A DNA stretch of 47,601 nucleotides from an uncultured Oscillospiraceae bacterium (GCA_900548545.1 URKX01000015.1:1-47601), one strand, 5' to 3'. Counted from the stretch's first letter, positions 8,739 through 17,299 are shown. Made by a program: numbers and translations. The notes: generated by a model from the letters alone, not told the origin.

Positions 8739-10166
8739 TTAACCCTCGGTTTTTTCTTCAGCGGCTTCGTCCTTCTTGGTGGACTTACGCTTGGGTTTAG
8801 CAGGAGATTCCTCACCTTCGGCGGAATCGCCCTTTTTCTTGGCGGAAGCACGCTTCTTCGCGGGCTTCTTCTCCTCTTCTTTCTTTTCGACAATCACAGC
8901 ATTATCCTTCACCAGTTCAATAGCCTTCTGATTCTGGATATCACCGTTAATCCCCTCCGCTGTTACCAGATTCTTTACCTTGTCAAGGGGCATCCCGTAA
9001 GCGTCGGCCAGCTTCTGATACTCGGCCTCGGTTTCTTCCTCGGTAGGCTTCAGGTTCTCCAGCTCGGCGATCTTCTCCAAGCCCAGGCGGACCTTCACCT
9101 GACGCTCAGCCTGAGGCTTATACTGGACACGCAGGTCATCCGTGCTCTGGCCGGTGTACTTCAGGTAGGTTTCCAGTTTCAGGCCCTGGGACTGCAAACG
9201 GTAAGCGAAGGAATTGATGATCTCATCCACTTCGTTCTCCACCATCTCGTCGGGGATCTCAGCCTGGACCTTCTCGATGATGGCATCCACCACCTGGTTT
9301 TCCACATCATTGTCGGCAGCCTTTTCACGCTGCTCCAATAAGTGCTTCTCGATATCCTTCTTATACTCATCCAGGGTGTCAAACTCGCTGACATCTTTGA
9401 CAAACTCATCGTCCACGGTGGGCAGTTCCTTGACCTTGATCTCATGAAGGTTGATCTTGAAAACAGACTCCTTGCCCTTGAGCTCTTCCGCATGGTAATC
9501 CTCAGGGAAAGTGACGTTCACATCAAACGCATCGCCCACGTTGTGGCCCACAATCTGCTCTTCAAAACCAGGGATGAACTGGCCGGCGCCCAGGGTCAGC
9601 TCGTAGTTGTCGGCCTTGCCGCCGTCAAACTGCTTGCCATCCACATAGCCGTCAAAGTCAATGGATACGATGTCACCGTTCTCAGCGGCACGGCCTTCCA
9701 CGGTGATGATGCGGGAGTTGCGCTCGCGGACACGCTCGATCTCCTGGTTGACGTCCTCTTCCGTGACTTTCACAGCAGGACGGGTCACTTCGATGCCCTT
9801 GTAGCCTTCGATGGTAGCTTCGGGCTTGGTGACCACATTCAGCTTGCACTGGATGCCTTTGTCCTTGCCGATTTCGTCGATCTTAAACTCGCCGATGCTG
9901 ATGACCTGCAGGCCGGATTTCTCCACCGCTTCCATCACCATGGGGCGGTACAGATGGTCGATGGCAGCCTCATAGAAGACTTCCTCGCCGTAATATTTCT
10001 CGATAAAAGCCCGTGGGGCATGGCCCTTGCGGAAGCCGGGGATGTTGATCTTTTTGCTTTCGCGCTTAAACACAGCGTTGATGGCATCATTAAACTCTTC
10101 GGGGCTGACTTCCAGCTCCAGTTCATAGCGGTTGGTTTCCACTTTATTTGTTGCTTTTACATTCAT
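8739..10166 (-). CDS. tig: trigger factor, with a long charged C-terminal tail
   Basis: This is the ribosome-bound chaperone and peptidyl-prolyl isomerase that meets nascent chains at the exit tunnel. The N-terminal ribosome-binding domain includes the signature GFRKGHAPR at about residues 44-52. The FKBP-type PPIase domain lies at about 150-245, followed by the helical C-terminal chaperone domain to about 425. The last 45-50 residues are a low-complexity Lys/Glu/Ala/Ser tail (KKEEEKKPAKKRASAKKK and onward), which takes the protein to 475 residues against about 430 for typical homologues. It is the first gene of the tig-clpP-clpX-lon-engB-lysA run. It has an AGAGGAAA site and an extended -10 promoter upstream. 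Confidence 0.97.
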   Translation of the reverse strand: MNVKATNKVETNRYELELEVSPEEFNDAINAVFKRESKKINIPGFRKGHAPRAFIEKYYGEEVFYEAAIDHLYRPMVMEAVEKSGLQVISIGEFKIDEIGKDKGIQCKLNVVTKPEATIEGYKGIEVTRPAVKVTEEDVNQEIERVRERNSRIITVEGRAAENGDIVSIDFDGYVDGKQFDGGKADNYELTLGAGQFIPGFEEQIVGHNVGDAFDVNVTFPEDYHAEELKGKESVFKINLHEIKVKELPTVDDEFVKDVSEFDTLDEYKKDIEKHLLEQREKAADNDVENQVVDAIIEKVQAEIPDEMVENEVDEIINSFAYRLQSQGLKLETYLKYTGQSTDDLRVQYKPQAERQVKVRLGLEKIAELENLKPTEEETEAEYQKLADAYGMPLDKVKNLVTAEGINGDIQNQKAIELVKDNAVIVEKKEEEKKPAKKRASAKKKGDSAEGEESPAKPKRKSTKKDEAAEEKTEG

Positions 10167-10211
10167 GGTTCTGATTTCCTCTCAAAATAGACTTACCGAA
10201 GTAACTGAGTA

Positions 10212-10217
10212 ATTATA
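10212..10217 (-). promoter_or_regulatory. extended -10 promoter of tig
   Basis: The minus strand shows TATAAT preceded by TGC (an extended -10) about 45 bp upstream of the tig start. No good -35 hexamer is found at 16-18 bp, which extended -10 promoters tolerate. No CtsR- or HrcA/CIRCE-like operator is visible, so heat-shock control of this operon is not supported by the sequence. Confidence 0.6.
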
Positions 10218-10285
10218 GCACAGGTGTGACAAAGAATCTACAACTTTCCTGCAAATTATTCCGAAAAAAGTGAAATAAAGCCGGA

Positions 10286-10975
10286 CTACTCCACCTTTAC
10301 CGGGCAAAATTGGACATAGTCGGCAGAAATGAGGTGCATTTGCACCCCTTTATACTCCCCGACTAAAGCTTTTTGGGCAGCGTATTGGCCGTGGATATGG
10401 CCAAAATAGCAATGCTTGATCCGGTTAGAAGCCAGCAATTCCAAAATTTCGCTGCACTCCATGGCGTCATACACCGGTGGGTAGTGGAGGAAAGCCACCA
10501 GTTCCCCACCCAGGCGTTTAGCCTCATCCATGGACATGGTCAGCCTGCCTGCCTCCCTGGCGACGATCTTTCTGTCCTCTGCGGTTTCAGAGTTATACAG
10601 CCACCCCCGGGTACCGCAAAGGGCTTTCCCTTCCACCAAATAGGCGCAGTTGTGCAGCACTTTCATGTCGGAAAAGCCGTGCTCCAGCAAAAATTGATCG
10701 ATCTTGTTCCGGGTGGACCACCAGTAGTCATGGTTGCCTTTGAGCAAGATTTTCTCTCCCGGCAGGCTGTGGAGGAACTGGAAATCCAGCAGGGCGTCTT
10801 CTATCTTCATCGCCCAGGAAATATCCCCAGCAATGACTACCGTATCCCCTTCCCGGACCACCCGGCGCCAATTTTCTTCCAGCCTCTGGATGTAGTTCTG
10901 CCAACCCCGAAACACGTCCATGGGCTTTTCCCCGTTTAGGGAAAGGTGAAGGTCTGCGATAGCAAACAGGCTCAT
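10286..10975 (-). CDS. calcineurin-like metallophosphoesterase
   Basis: This 229-residue protein has the full set of metallophosphoesterase motifs. These are ADLH (Asp8, His10), GDIS (Asp51), GNHD (Asn81, His82), HYPP and a final GHIHG, so a dinuclear metal site should form. The substrate cannot be told from sequence. Relatives are annotated only as predicted phosphohydrolases. Its ATG overlaps the thrC stop by 4 bp (ATGA), so the two are translationally coupled. No clear terminator follows the stop. Confidence 0.88.
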   Translation of the reverse strand: MSLFAIADLHLSLNGEKPMDVFRGWQNYIQRLEENWRRVVREGDTVVIAGDISWAMKIEDALLDFQFLHSLPGEKILLKGNHDYWWSTRNKIDQFLLEHGFSDMKVLHNCAYLVEGKALCGTRGWLYNSETAEDRKIVAREAGRLTMSMDEAKRLGGELVAFLHYPPVYDAMECSEILELLASNRIKHCYFGHIHGQYAAQKALVGEYKGVQMHLISADYVQFCPVKVE

Positions 10976-12477
10976 GGAACGATCCCCAGCACTTTCAACA
11001 CAAACTGCGCTGTATCTTCCCGGGGGATCACCTGGGTGAACCGCTCTGCTTTATCCCGCAGTGCTGAAAGCTGGACAGGCGCTTTCACCCCAGTGAGCTC
11101 TTCCAGGGCCTGCAAGTTGGCGAAATCCTCTTTCACTGCAGGCTTGCCCAGTGCTTCCAGCACGCTGGCGGAGAATTTATAGGGGTTAGCAGTGGAAGCA
11201 ATCACAGTGGGGACAGGCTGGACGTTCTCTTTCTGCAGGTACTGACGGTACACATTGACCGCAACAGCGGTGTGGGTATCGCACAGGTACCCTTCCTCCT
11301 CCCACAGCTGGCGGATGGTGGCGGCGGTATTCTGGTCGTCGCAATAGCCTCCGAAGAACAAAGTTTGGACCTGTTCTCTCACAGCGTCCCCCACAGAATA
11401 GCACCCGGATTCCGCAAGCTCTTTCATCCAACCGGCCAGTTGCACACTGTCTTCTCCGGCCAGGTCGTAAAGGAGCCGCTCCAAATTGCTGGAAACCAGG
11501 ATGTCCATAGAGGGCGATGCGGTGGAGTAAAACTCCCGCCGGCGGTCATAGGTGCCAGTGCGGATAAAATCGGTGAGCACTTTGTTCCGATTGGAAGCGC
11601 ACACCAACTTCCGGATGGGGATCCCCATTTTCCGGGCATAGTAGGCGGCAAGGATGTTGCCGAAGTTACCAGTGGGTACCACCACGTCCATGGGATCCCC
11701 CAAAGACAGGCGGCCGGTGCGGGCCAACTCCAAATAGGCGTAGACATAGTAGACGATCTGGGGCAGCAGGCGTCCCCAGTTGATAGAGTTGGCGCTGGAG
11801 AACAACAGGCCGTGGGCAGCGAGAGCTTCTTTCAAAGCGGGGTCCGTGAAGATCCGCTTCACGCTGGCTTGGGCATCGTCAAAATTGCCCTCAATAGCGC
11901 ACACACAAACATTGCCCCCCTCCTGTGTGACCATCTGTTTCTTTTGGGTAGGGCTGACACCATCCCGGGGGTAAAACACCAGGATGCGGGTGCCGGGCAC
12001 GTCTTTAAAGCCCTCCAAAGCAGCCTTGCCCGTATCGCCAGAAGTTGCGGTCAAAATGACGGCTTCTTTTCCCCCACCGGATTTTTTCAATGACATGGTG
12101 AGAAAATAGGGCAGGATTTGCAGGGCCATGTCCTTAAACGCACAGGTGGGCCCGTGCCACAACTCCAGAAGATACTTGTCTTCATCGTGTTCCAACAAGG
12201 GCACCAGCTTCACAGGGGAGGCGCCGTCAAACTTGTCAGCCATGTAGGCGCTGTCCACGCAATAGCCAACTTCTTCCGGGGTGAAGTCGGTCAAAAATTT
12301 GCGAAAGATAGTTTTTGCCAAAGCGGGATACTCCAACTTCGCCAAAGCGGGCAATTCCTCCCGCAAATCCGGCAGGGTTTCCGGCACAAACAAACCGCCC
12401 TCTTCCGAAATTCCCTGGGCAATCACTTGGGAGGCTTCCAACCTCAGTTGAGAATTGCGGGTGCTTTTGTAGCGCAT
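10972..12477 (-). CDS. thrC: threonine synthase
   Basis: This PLP enzyme converts O-phosphohomoserine to L-threonine. The protein has 501 residues and the longer fungal/Gram-negative-type architecture, with an N-terminal segment beginning MRYKSTRN before the PLP domain. The PLP lysine lies in GPTCAFKDM, and SATSGDTGKAA-type phosphate binding is seen as TATSGDTGKAALEGF. I chose the ATG at 12477 because AAGGTG lies six bases upstream. A GTG three codons earlier overlaps that site. It is the first gene of a thrC-metallophosphoesterase unit with its own consensus promoter. No T-box or riboswitch is seen in the roughly 60-nt leader. Confidence 0.95.
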   Translation of the reverse strand: MRYKSTRNSQLRLEASQVIAQGISEEGGLFVPETLPDLREELPALAKLEYPALAKTIFRKFLTDFTPEEVGYCVDSAYMADKFDGASPVKLVPLLEHDEDKYLLELWHGPTCAFKDMALQILPYFLTMSLKKSGGGKEAVILTATSGDTGKAALEGFKDVPGTRILVFYPRDGVSPTQKKQMVTQEGGNVCVCAIEGNFDDAQASVKRIFTDPALKEALAAHGLLFSSANSINWGRLLPQIVYYVYAYLELARTGRLSLGDPMDVVVPTGNFGNILAAYYARKMGIPIRKLVCASNRNKVLTDFIRTGTYDRRREFYSTASPSMDILVSSNLERLLYDLAGEDSVQLAGWMKELAESGCYSVGDAVREQVQTLFFGGYCDDQNTAATIRQLWEEEGYLCDTHTAVAVNVYRQYLQKENVQPVPTVIASTANPYKFSASVLEALGKPAVKEDFANLQALEELTGVKAPVQLSALRDKAERFTQVIPREDTAQFVLKVLGIVP

Positions 12478-12543
12478 CTGTATCACCTTACTTTAAAAAA
12501 TGCTGTTTTCTCTTTGCTGGGGATTCCCAACCTATATTGTATA

Positions 12544-12572
12544 ACTATACCGTACTTTTAGAATTCTGTCAA
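12544..12572 (-). promoter_or_regulatory. SigA promoter of thrC
   Basis: On the minus strand TTGACA (12567-12572), a 17-bp spacer and TATAGT (12544-12549) form a near-consensus promoter. It overlaps the stop codon region of the upstream dipeptidase gene and would give a leader of about 60 nt before the thrC ATG. Confidence 0.8.
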
Positions 12573-13504
12573 AGCAAATTCTGCTCACGGAACAGCCGCG
12601 CTGCATTCCCATAAAAAAGCTTCTCCACCAGCGGTTCCGGATAGTGGCGTAGGAACAGCTCGTAAAGGGCGGGGATGGCTTGCAGCCCGGGCATATCCTG
12701 GGGCAAAGCCGCACCGTCCCAATCGCCGCCCATGGCAAGGGTGTCTTCGCCACCCAGAGAGAGAAAATATTCCGCGTGACGCAACACATCCTCCATGGAT
12801 GCTTTTTCCGGCTGATCGTTTAAAAAAGCCGTGAAAAAGTTGAGCCCCACCAGCCCACCGGAATGGCAAATGGCTTCAAATTGCTCCTTGGTCAAATTGC
12901 GGGGATGGCCGCAAATGGCCTTGGCGTTGGAGTGGGAAGCCACCAGCGGTTTGCGGGCCATTTCCGCCACATCCCAGAACAGCTCGGGGCTGGCGTGGGA
13001 CAGGTCCACCAGGATGCCTGCGTCCTCCATAGCGGTCACTGCCTGGCGGCCAAAGTCTGTCAATCCTGTACTGCCGGGGGCCATGACGCCCCGGCCCAAC
13101 TCGGTTGCGCCGTTCCAGGTGAGGGTGCACATCCGCACGCCCAAACGCCGGAAATCCTGGATATGTTCCAATTTTCCTCCCAACGCCGCCCCGCTCTCCA
13201 CGGTGAGGATGGCGCCGTGGCGGCCCGTGGACTCCATCCTCCCCAGATCCCCTGGGGCGCAAAGCTGCTCCAGGCAATCCTTGTTTTCCTCCACTTCCCG
13301 GGAAAAGCGCTGAGCCACTTGCAGAAACCGCTGCCAAGCCGCTCCCCCCCGTAAGTCATCGGGAAGCCACACTGCGTAGCATTGTACGTAGTGATCCCAC
13401 CCCTTTACGGTTTCCAGATTGACGTGGCAACCGTTGTCCCGCAGAGGAATGTCCTTGAGGGCACAGTTGGTCATGGTGTCACAGTGCAGGTCAAAATAAC
13501 GCAT
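12569..13504 (-). CDS. membrane dipeptidase-like peptidase (M19 family)
   Basis: This 311-residue amidohydrolase-fold protein belongs to the renal dipeptidase family, zinc enzymes that cleave dipeptides. Metal-site motifs are visible: His7-x-Asp9 in DLHCDT, a Glu in the TVESGAALGG segment, DLSHAS, and VASHSNAK, followed by GHPRNLT and GGDWDGA. No signal peptide or membrane segment is present, so it should be cytoplasmic. The ATG at 13504 has GGGAGGAG four bases upstream and is preferred over an in-frame start at 13537 inside yraN. A role in dipeptide use or cell-wall dipeptide recycling is an inference. Confidence 0.9.
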   Translation of the reverse strand: MRYFDLHCDTMTNCALKDIPLRDNGCHVNLETVKGWDHYVQCYAVWLPDDLRGGAAWQRFLQVAQRFSREVEENKDCLEQLCAPGDLGRMESTGRHGAILTVESGAALGGKLEHIQDFRRLGVRMCTLTWNGATELGRGVMAPGSTGLTDFGRQAVTAMEDAGILVDLSHASPELFWDVAEMARKPLVASHSNAKAICGHPRNLTKEQFEAICHSGGLVGLNFFTAFLNDQPEKASMEDVLRHAEYFLSLGGEDTLAMGGDWDGAALPQDMPGLQAIPALYELFLRHYPEPLVEKLFYGNAARLFREQNLL

Positions 13505-13527
13505 AAAACTCCTCCCTTTCGATTTGT

Positions 13528-13881
13528 TCAGCCCCAAAAAGCATTTTCTAAATAGTCCTCCCCAACGATCTTCCCGTTTTTCAAATATACGGCTGCGGCG
13601 TCAAACCGCGGTTGAAGGTCACAAGGGTGGCGTTGCAAATATGCCTTTGCTGTAGCGAGGATCTTCCGCTGCTTTTGCCGGTTGATGGATTCAAAAGGGG
13701 AAACCAAACTGTTCTCCTCCCTTGCCTTTACCTCCACAAAGGCAAGATACGGCCCTTGTTGCGCAATAATGTCAATTTCCCCAAACCGAGAATGGTAATT
13801 CCGGGCCAGGATGTGATAGCCACGCTTTTCCAGCCAGCGGGCAATGTGGTCCTCCCCTGCTTTTCCAGAATCTGTTTTCAA
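13528..13881 (-). CDS. YraN/UPF0102 family endonuclease-like protein
   Basis: This 117-residue protein has the restriction-endonuclease-like core of the UPF0102 family. KAGEDHIARWLEKRGY leads into FGEIDIIA and then FVEVKARE, giving the D...ExK nuclease pattern. The biochemical role of the family is not firmly established. It typically sits beside rnhB and rbgA, as here. The start appears to be TTG at 13881, overlapping the rnhB stop by 4 bp (TTGA) with GGGGGAG upstream, which indicates coupling to rnhB. Confidence 0.9.
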   Translation of the reverse strand: MKTDSGKAGEDHIARWLEKRGYHILARNYHSRFGEIDIIAQQGPYLAFVEVKAREENSLVSPFESINRQKQRKILATAKAYLQRHPCDLQPRFDAAAVYLKNGKIVGEDYLENAFWG

Positions 13882-14522
13882 GGCTGTTTCTCCCCCAGGT
13901 TCTTTAAGAAGCTCTTTCTGTGGATGGGCAGTACGCCGTGGCGCAAAATGGCGTCATAGTGGACCTTGGTGCCGTAGCCTTTGTGCTTTGCAAAACCGTA
14001 TTCCGGATAGAGGCTGTCCCATTCCTCCAGCAACCTGTCCCGGCTCACCTTTGCCAAAATAGACGCCGCAGCAATGCTGGCACACTGGGCGTCCCCTTTT
14101 ATCACGGTTTCCCCGGAAATGCCCAAAGGCGGCATCCTGTTGCCGTCCACAAGGGCCCAACCTGGCTGGACGCCTAACTGTTCCACCGCCCGCTTCATAG
14201 CCAGGAAGGTAGCCTGTAAAATGTTGATGGCGTCGATCTCTTCAGCGCTGGCCCAGCCGATCCCCCATGCAAGGGCTTTTTCTTGGATGAGGGGAAACAG
14301 GGCCTCCCGCTTTTTTTCCGTCAGCTTTTTGGAGTCGTTCAGGCCGTCAATGCGGCAATCCAGGGGCAGGATCACCGCCGCAGCACACACTGGCCCTGCC
14401 AGGGGGCCCCTCCCCGCTTCATCAATGCCGCACACAGGACCCAAACCCTGTTCCTGAACCCTGCGCTCCCAGGCAAACCAGTCCAGATTTCCCGTCGAAA
14501 TTGCAGTCTTTCTGCCAGACAT
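13878..14522 (-). CDS. rnhB: ribonuclease HII
   Basis: This enzyme removes ribonucleotides and RNA primers from DNA-RNA hybrids. In the 214-residue protein the catalytic acids are Asp34 and Glu35 in GIDEAGRGP, an Asp in ALVDGNR and the Asp in IKGDAQ. The C-terminal LYPEYGFAKHKGYGTKVHY segment is the usual RNase HII signature. It follows rbgA by 17 bp with AAGGGGAG upstream and overlaps yraN, matching the Firmicute order rbgA-rnhB-yraN. Confidence 0.97.
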   Translation of the reverse strand: MSGRKTAISTGNLDWFAWERRVQEQGLGPVCGIDEAGRGPLAGPVCAAAVILPLDCRIDGLNDSKKLTEKKREALFPLIQEKALAWGIGWASAEEIDAINILQATFLAMKRAVEQLGVQPGWALVDGNRMPPLGISGETVIKGDAQCASIAAASILAKVSRDRLLEEWDSLYPEYGFAKHKGYGTKVHYDAILRHGVLPIHRKSFLKNLGEKQP

Positions 14523-14539
14523 AGGTTTCTCCCCTTTCT

Positions 14540-15412
14540 TCAGGGACGCTCCAAAGTGATGCGCCCCAGTTTGCCGCCCCGGTACTCATCCAGTACAGTG
14601 ATGGCAGCCCGCTCGGTGTTCACTTCGCCGCCGGAAATCAGCATCCCCCGCTTGCGCCCAACCCGTTCCAACAGTTCATGGCCGGGTAAATGGTCTTCGG
14701 GAGAAATGTCTGTTTTATAGCGCGTGTTGATAGCATTGGGGTACAGTTCCAGCAGCAGTTCCAGCAGGCTGGCAGCCAGCCCTTCGATGTCTAAGACCTC
14801 GTCACGGACAGCGCCGGTAAAAGCCAAGTGCTGCCCCACGATGGGGTCTTCAAACTTGGGCCACAACACACCGGGGGTATCCAGCAATTCAAAGCCTTTC
14901 CCCACGGTAAACCAGCGGTTTTGCCGGGTGACGCCCGGCCGGTCCTGGACTTCGGCCTTGCCGGCAGCACCGCCTCGAATCATCCGGTTGATAAAGGAGG
15001 ATTTCCCCACATTGGGGATGCCTACCACCATCACCCGGATAGGCCGGCCCACCATGCCTTTTCGCTCCCAGGCTTCGATCTGGGGCTTGAGCACTTCCCG
15101 GATAGCGGGATAAAAGGAATTTACCCCCCTGCCGGTTTTGCTCTCTAAGGGAATGGCTTTCTCCCCCTGGGAAGCGTAATACGATACCCATTTCGAGGTT
15201 TGGGCAGGATCGGCCATATCGCTTTTATTGAGCAGCACCACTTTGGGCTTGCGCTGGATGATTTCCCGCAGCACGGGGTTAGAACTGCTTTTGGGCACCC
15301 GTGCGTCCAAGATCTCCGCCACGATGTCCACCAGCTTTAAATCTTCCTGGATCTTTCTCCGGGTTTTTGCCATGTGGCCCGGGAACCACTGGATCGACTG
15401 AATCTCGGCCAT
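14540..15412 (-). CDS. rbgA: ribosome biogenesis GTPase RbgA (YlqF)
   Basis: This 290-residue circularly permuted GTPase is required for late 50S assembly. The G motifs occur in the permuted order G4 (LLNKSDMAD), G1 (GIPNVGKSS) and G3 (DTPGV), which defines the YlqF class. The N-terminal IQWFPGHMAK signature is present. The ATG at 15412 has GGAGGAG five bases upstream. A longer in-frame start would pass through a hairpin in the lepB-rbgA gap and is unlikely. It is grouped with L19, signal peptidases, rnhB and yraN as in B. subtilis. Confidence 0.97.
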   Translation of the reverse strand: MAEIQSIQWFPGHMAKTRRKIQEDLKLVDIVAEILDARVPKSSSNPVLREIIQRKPKVVLLNKSDMADPAQTSKWVSYYASQGEKAIPLESKTGRGVNSFYPAIREVLKPQIEAWERKGMVGRPIRVMVVGIPNVGKSSFINRMIRGGAAGKAEVQDRPGVTRQNRWFTVGKGFELLDTPGVLWPKFEDPIVGQHLAFTGAVRDEVLDIEGLAASLLELLLELYPNAINTRYKTDISPEDHLPGHELLERVGRKRGMLISGGEVNTERAAITVLDEYRGGKLGRITLERP

Positions 15413-15437
15413 GGGGACTCCTCCTTTATAACTTGAG

Positions 15438-15473
15438 AATGGGCGTCCCGCCGTGACCGCAGGCTCGCCCATT
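15438..15473 (-). other. hairpin between lepB and rbgA
   Basis: AATGGGCG (15438-15445) pairs with CGCCCATT (15466-15473) around a G+C-rich 20-nt loop. It has no U tract, so termination is doubtful. It could act as an RNA-processing or stabilising element ahead of the rbgA ribosome binding site. Confidence 0.4.
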
Positions 15474-15513
15474 TCTTCCGTATTTCATGTTGTAAAGCGC
15501 AACTGCTTTTCAT

Positions 15514-16101
15514 TTATACAAATCCAATTTTGGAAAACGGATAAAGACTGAACACCACTTTACCCAGGATATTCCGCTGGTCTACCATGCCGACGGTCAC
15601 AAAACGGCTGTCAGTGGAGTTGTCCCGGTTGTCCCCCAGGACAAACACACAGCCCTCCGGCACTGTTTGAGGAAACTCCATCACCATGCCGGGAAGATCC
15701 GGTACAAAGGTGATGCCGTCCTCGATGCCAAATACAGAACCCGGTAAAGGCTGGCCATCCACGGTCACTTCCCCCAGCTCCGGGTCAAAGTCCACGGTTT
15801 GACCCTCTGTTGCAACCACCCGTTTGATAATGGGTTCTTCCAATGCCCCTACCACAATGACAACATCCCCTTGCCGGGCTTGTCCCGCCAGTTTTGTCAC
15901 CAGCACCCGGTCACCGTTATAATAGGTTGGTTCCATGGATACACCGTCCACTGTGATCACACGTGCCACGAAAGTGAACGCCACCGCCACCAGCACCACG
16001 GCCATGACAATGGTTTCCACCCATTCCATGACGGAGCGGACAGCGGGAGATACCCTCCGGGGCTTTGAAGGCTCCTGCCGCGTTTGGAGTGTTTCTTCCA
16101 C
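15514..16101 (-). CDS. lepB: signal peptidase I (second tandem copy)
   Basis: This membrane serine protease removes signal peptides from exported proteins. With a GTG start at 16101 (AAGGGGG seven bases upstream) it has 195 residues. It comprises a short cytoplasmic N-terminus, one membrane segment at about 29-47 and an extracellular catalytic domain. The catalytic residues are Ser55 (GVSMEPT) and Lys93 (IIKRVVA), with the downstream GDNRDNSTDSR box. An alternative GTG at 16125 would add eight residues. It lies 31 bp after a paralogue of the same architecture, and the sequences align through most of their length. Confidence 0.95.
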   Translation of the reverse strand: MEETLQTRQEPSKPRRVSPAVRSVMEWVETIVMAVVLVAVAFTFVARVITVDGVSMEPTYYNGDRVLVTKLAGQARQGDVVIVVGALEEPIIKRVVATEGQTVDFDPELGEVTVDGQPLPGSVFGIEDGITFVPDLPGMVMEFPQTVPEGCVFVLGDNRDNSTDSRFVTVGMVDQRNILGKVVFSLYPFSKIGFV

Positions 16102-16132
16102 GTCGCTTCCCCCTTTCTTGGTCACTTAAGAC

Positions 16133-16702
16133 TTACACCAGTCCAAAATCCTGGAATGGGAACAAGTGGAGTACTGCCTTGCCCAGGATGTTCCGTTTGT
16201 CGATCATCCCCACATCTTGATAGCGGCTGTCCTCGGAAACAGCACGGTTATCCCCCAGCACAAATACGCAGCCCTCTGGGACCGTCTGGGGAAATTCCAA
16301 AAGCTGGAAGGAACTGAAGGGTTCACCGGTGATGCCGTTTTCCAGGCCAAACTGCGTTTCGTCCACCACTTGGCCGTCCACCAGCACAGTGCCGGCATTG
16401 TAGTCAAAGTCCACAGTCTGCCCTTCCGTGGCGATCACACGCTTGATGATGGGATCCTGCAACACATTGACAATCACCACCACATCGCCCTGTTCCACAC
16501 CGTTTAAATCGTTGACTACCAGCACACGGTCACCGCTGTGAAAGTTGGGCACCATGGAAGTTCCCGTAACCGTGATCACCCGGCAGGCAAAGGTAAACAC
16601 CACCGCAATCAGCACCACGGCGATAACCAGTTCTTCCACCCACTCCAAAAGAGCGCGCGCAAACTCGCTCCTTTTGGGAGCGCTCCCCGTATTTTGTTCC
16701 AT
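16133..16702 (-). CDS. lepB: signal peptidase I (first tandem copy)
   Basis: This 189-residue signal peptidase has a membrane segment at about residues 23-43, catalytic Ser49 (GTSMVPN), Lys87 (IIKRVIA) and the box GDNRAVSEDSR. The catalytic dyad is intact. Relative to its neighbour, the usual MEPT after the serine is MVPN and the DN/ST region differs, so the two may prefer different substrates. GGGAGG precedes the ATG. The upstream rplS terminator implies a separate promoter in the roughly 50-bp gap, but I could not identify a convincing one, so readthrough from rplS remains possible. Confidence 0.95.
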   Translation of the reverse strand: MEQNTGSAPKRSEFARALLEWVEELVIAVVLIAVVFTFACRVITVTGTSMVPNFHSGDRVLVVNDLNGVEQGDVVVIVNVLQDPIIKRVIATEGQTVDFDYNAGTVLVDGQVVDETQFGLENGITGEPFSSFQLLEFPQTVPEGCVFVLGDNRAVSEDSRYQDVGMIDKRNILGKAVLHLFPFQDFGLV

Positions 16703-16756
16703 AATCGTTCCCTCCCTAGGGCCGGAATAGGTTGGAGCCCGCCAAAAATTGATAGC

Positions 16757-16782
16757 AAAAAAGGGACAGCCAATGTCCCTTT
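16757..16782 (-). terminator. intrinsic terminator of rplS
   Basis: The minus-strand RNA forms a nine-base-pair stem AAAGGGACA/TGTCCCTTT with a five-base loop, and the T run at the stem end extends to six T residues. It lies 22 bp after the rplS stop and should end, or reduce, transcription before the signal peptidase genes. Confidence 0.85.
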
Positions 16783-16804
16783 CTCACGTTTGCTTATGCT
16801 GCTT

Positions 16805-17149
16805 TTACTTGAGCTGTTCCTTGACCTTGGCGGCCTTGCCCACGCGGTTGCGCAGGTAGTACAGCTTGGCACGGCGCACACGGCCCTGACGGACCACATT
16901 CACGGCCTTCACATTGGGGGAATGCAGCGGGAACACCCGCTCCACGCCTACGCCATAGGAAACACGGCGTACGGTGAAGGTCTCGCTGATGCCGCTGCCC
17001 TTGCGGGCAATGACAGTGCCTTCAAACTGCTGGATACGCTCCCGGTCTCCTTCACGGATGTTCACGTCCACACGGACGGTGTCACCGATGGAGAACTGGG
17101 GAACCTCAGCCTTCAGGGATTCCTGAGCGATCATTTTGATTGCGTCCAT
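16805..17149 (-). CDS. rplS: 50S ribosomal protein L19
   Basis: This 114-residue protein of the large ribosomal subunit lies at the 30S-50S interface. It is recognisable along its whole length: PQFSIGDTVRVDV, IQQFEGTVIARKG, SETFTVRRVSYGVGVER and the basic C-terminus RRAKLYYLRNR. The ATG at 17149 has GGAGG eight bases upstream. The in-frame ATG at 17164 overlaps that site and is rejected. It has its own promoter, a leader of about 140 nt and an intrinsic terminator. Confidence 0.98.
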   Translation of the reverse strand: MDAIKMIAQESLKAEVPQFSIGDTVRVDVNIREGDRERIQQFEGTVIARKGSGISETFTVRRVSYGVGVERVFPLHSPNVKAVNVVRQGRVRRAKLYYLRNRVGKAAKVKEQLK

Positions 17150-17292
17150 TTGATATTCCTCCATATCGTAAATGTTCAGACATTCATGCCGGTCATCCGG
17201 CAGCGGACTGCCCGCATCCTAGCGCAGCGGCAAAGCACTACGCTTCGGTCCCCACGGGCAAGCCTTTGAGGAAAACCCGCGGATTTCAAATG
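17150..17292 (-). promoter_or_regulatory. structured 5' leader of rplS, candidate L19 autoregulatory element
   Basis: About 140 nt separate the predicted transcription start from the rplS ATG. The leader is G+C-rich, unlike a simple spacer, and contains at least two local hairpins. One is a six-base-pair stem with loop TCAT at 17187-17202, and a GCGG/CCGC stem lies at 17203-17215. L19 leaders that bind the protein are known in Firmicutes. That this is one is an inference from position and structure only. Confidence 0.45.
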
Positions 17293-17299
17293 CTCAAAT

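Noticed and set aside
8739..10217. CtsR or CIRCE heat-shock operator before tig/clpP
   Set aside because: Neither the CtsR heptanucleotide repeat nor the CIRCE inverted repeat is present near the promoter or before clpP.
12478..12540. Threonine T-box or leader peptide attenuator before thrC
   Set aside because: No T-box core sequence, no terminator and no run of threonine codons occurs in the roughly 60-nt leader.
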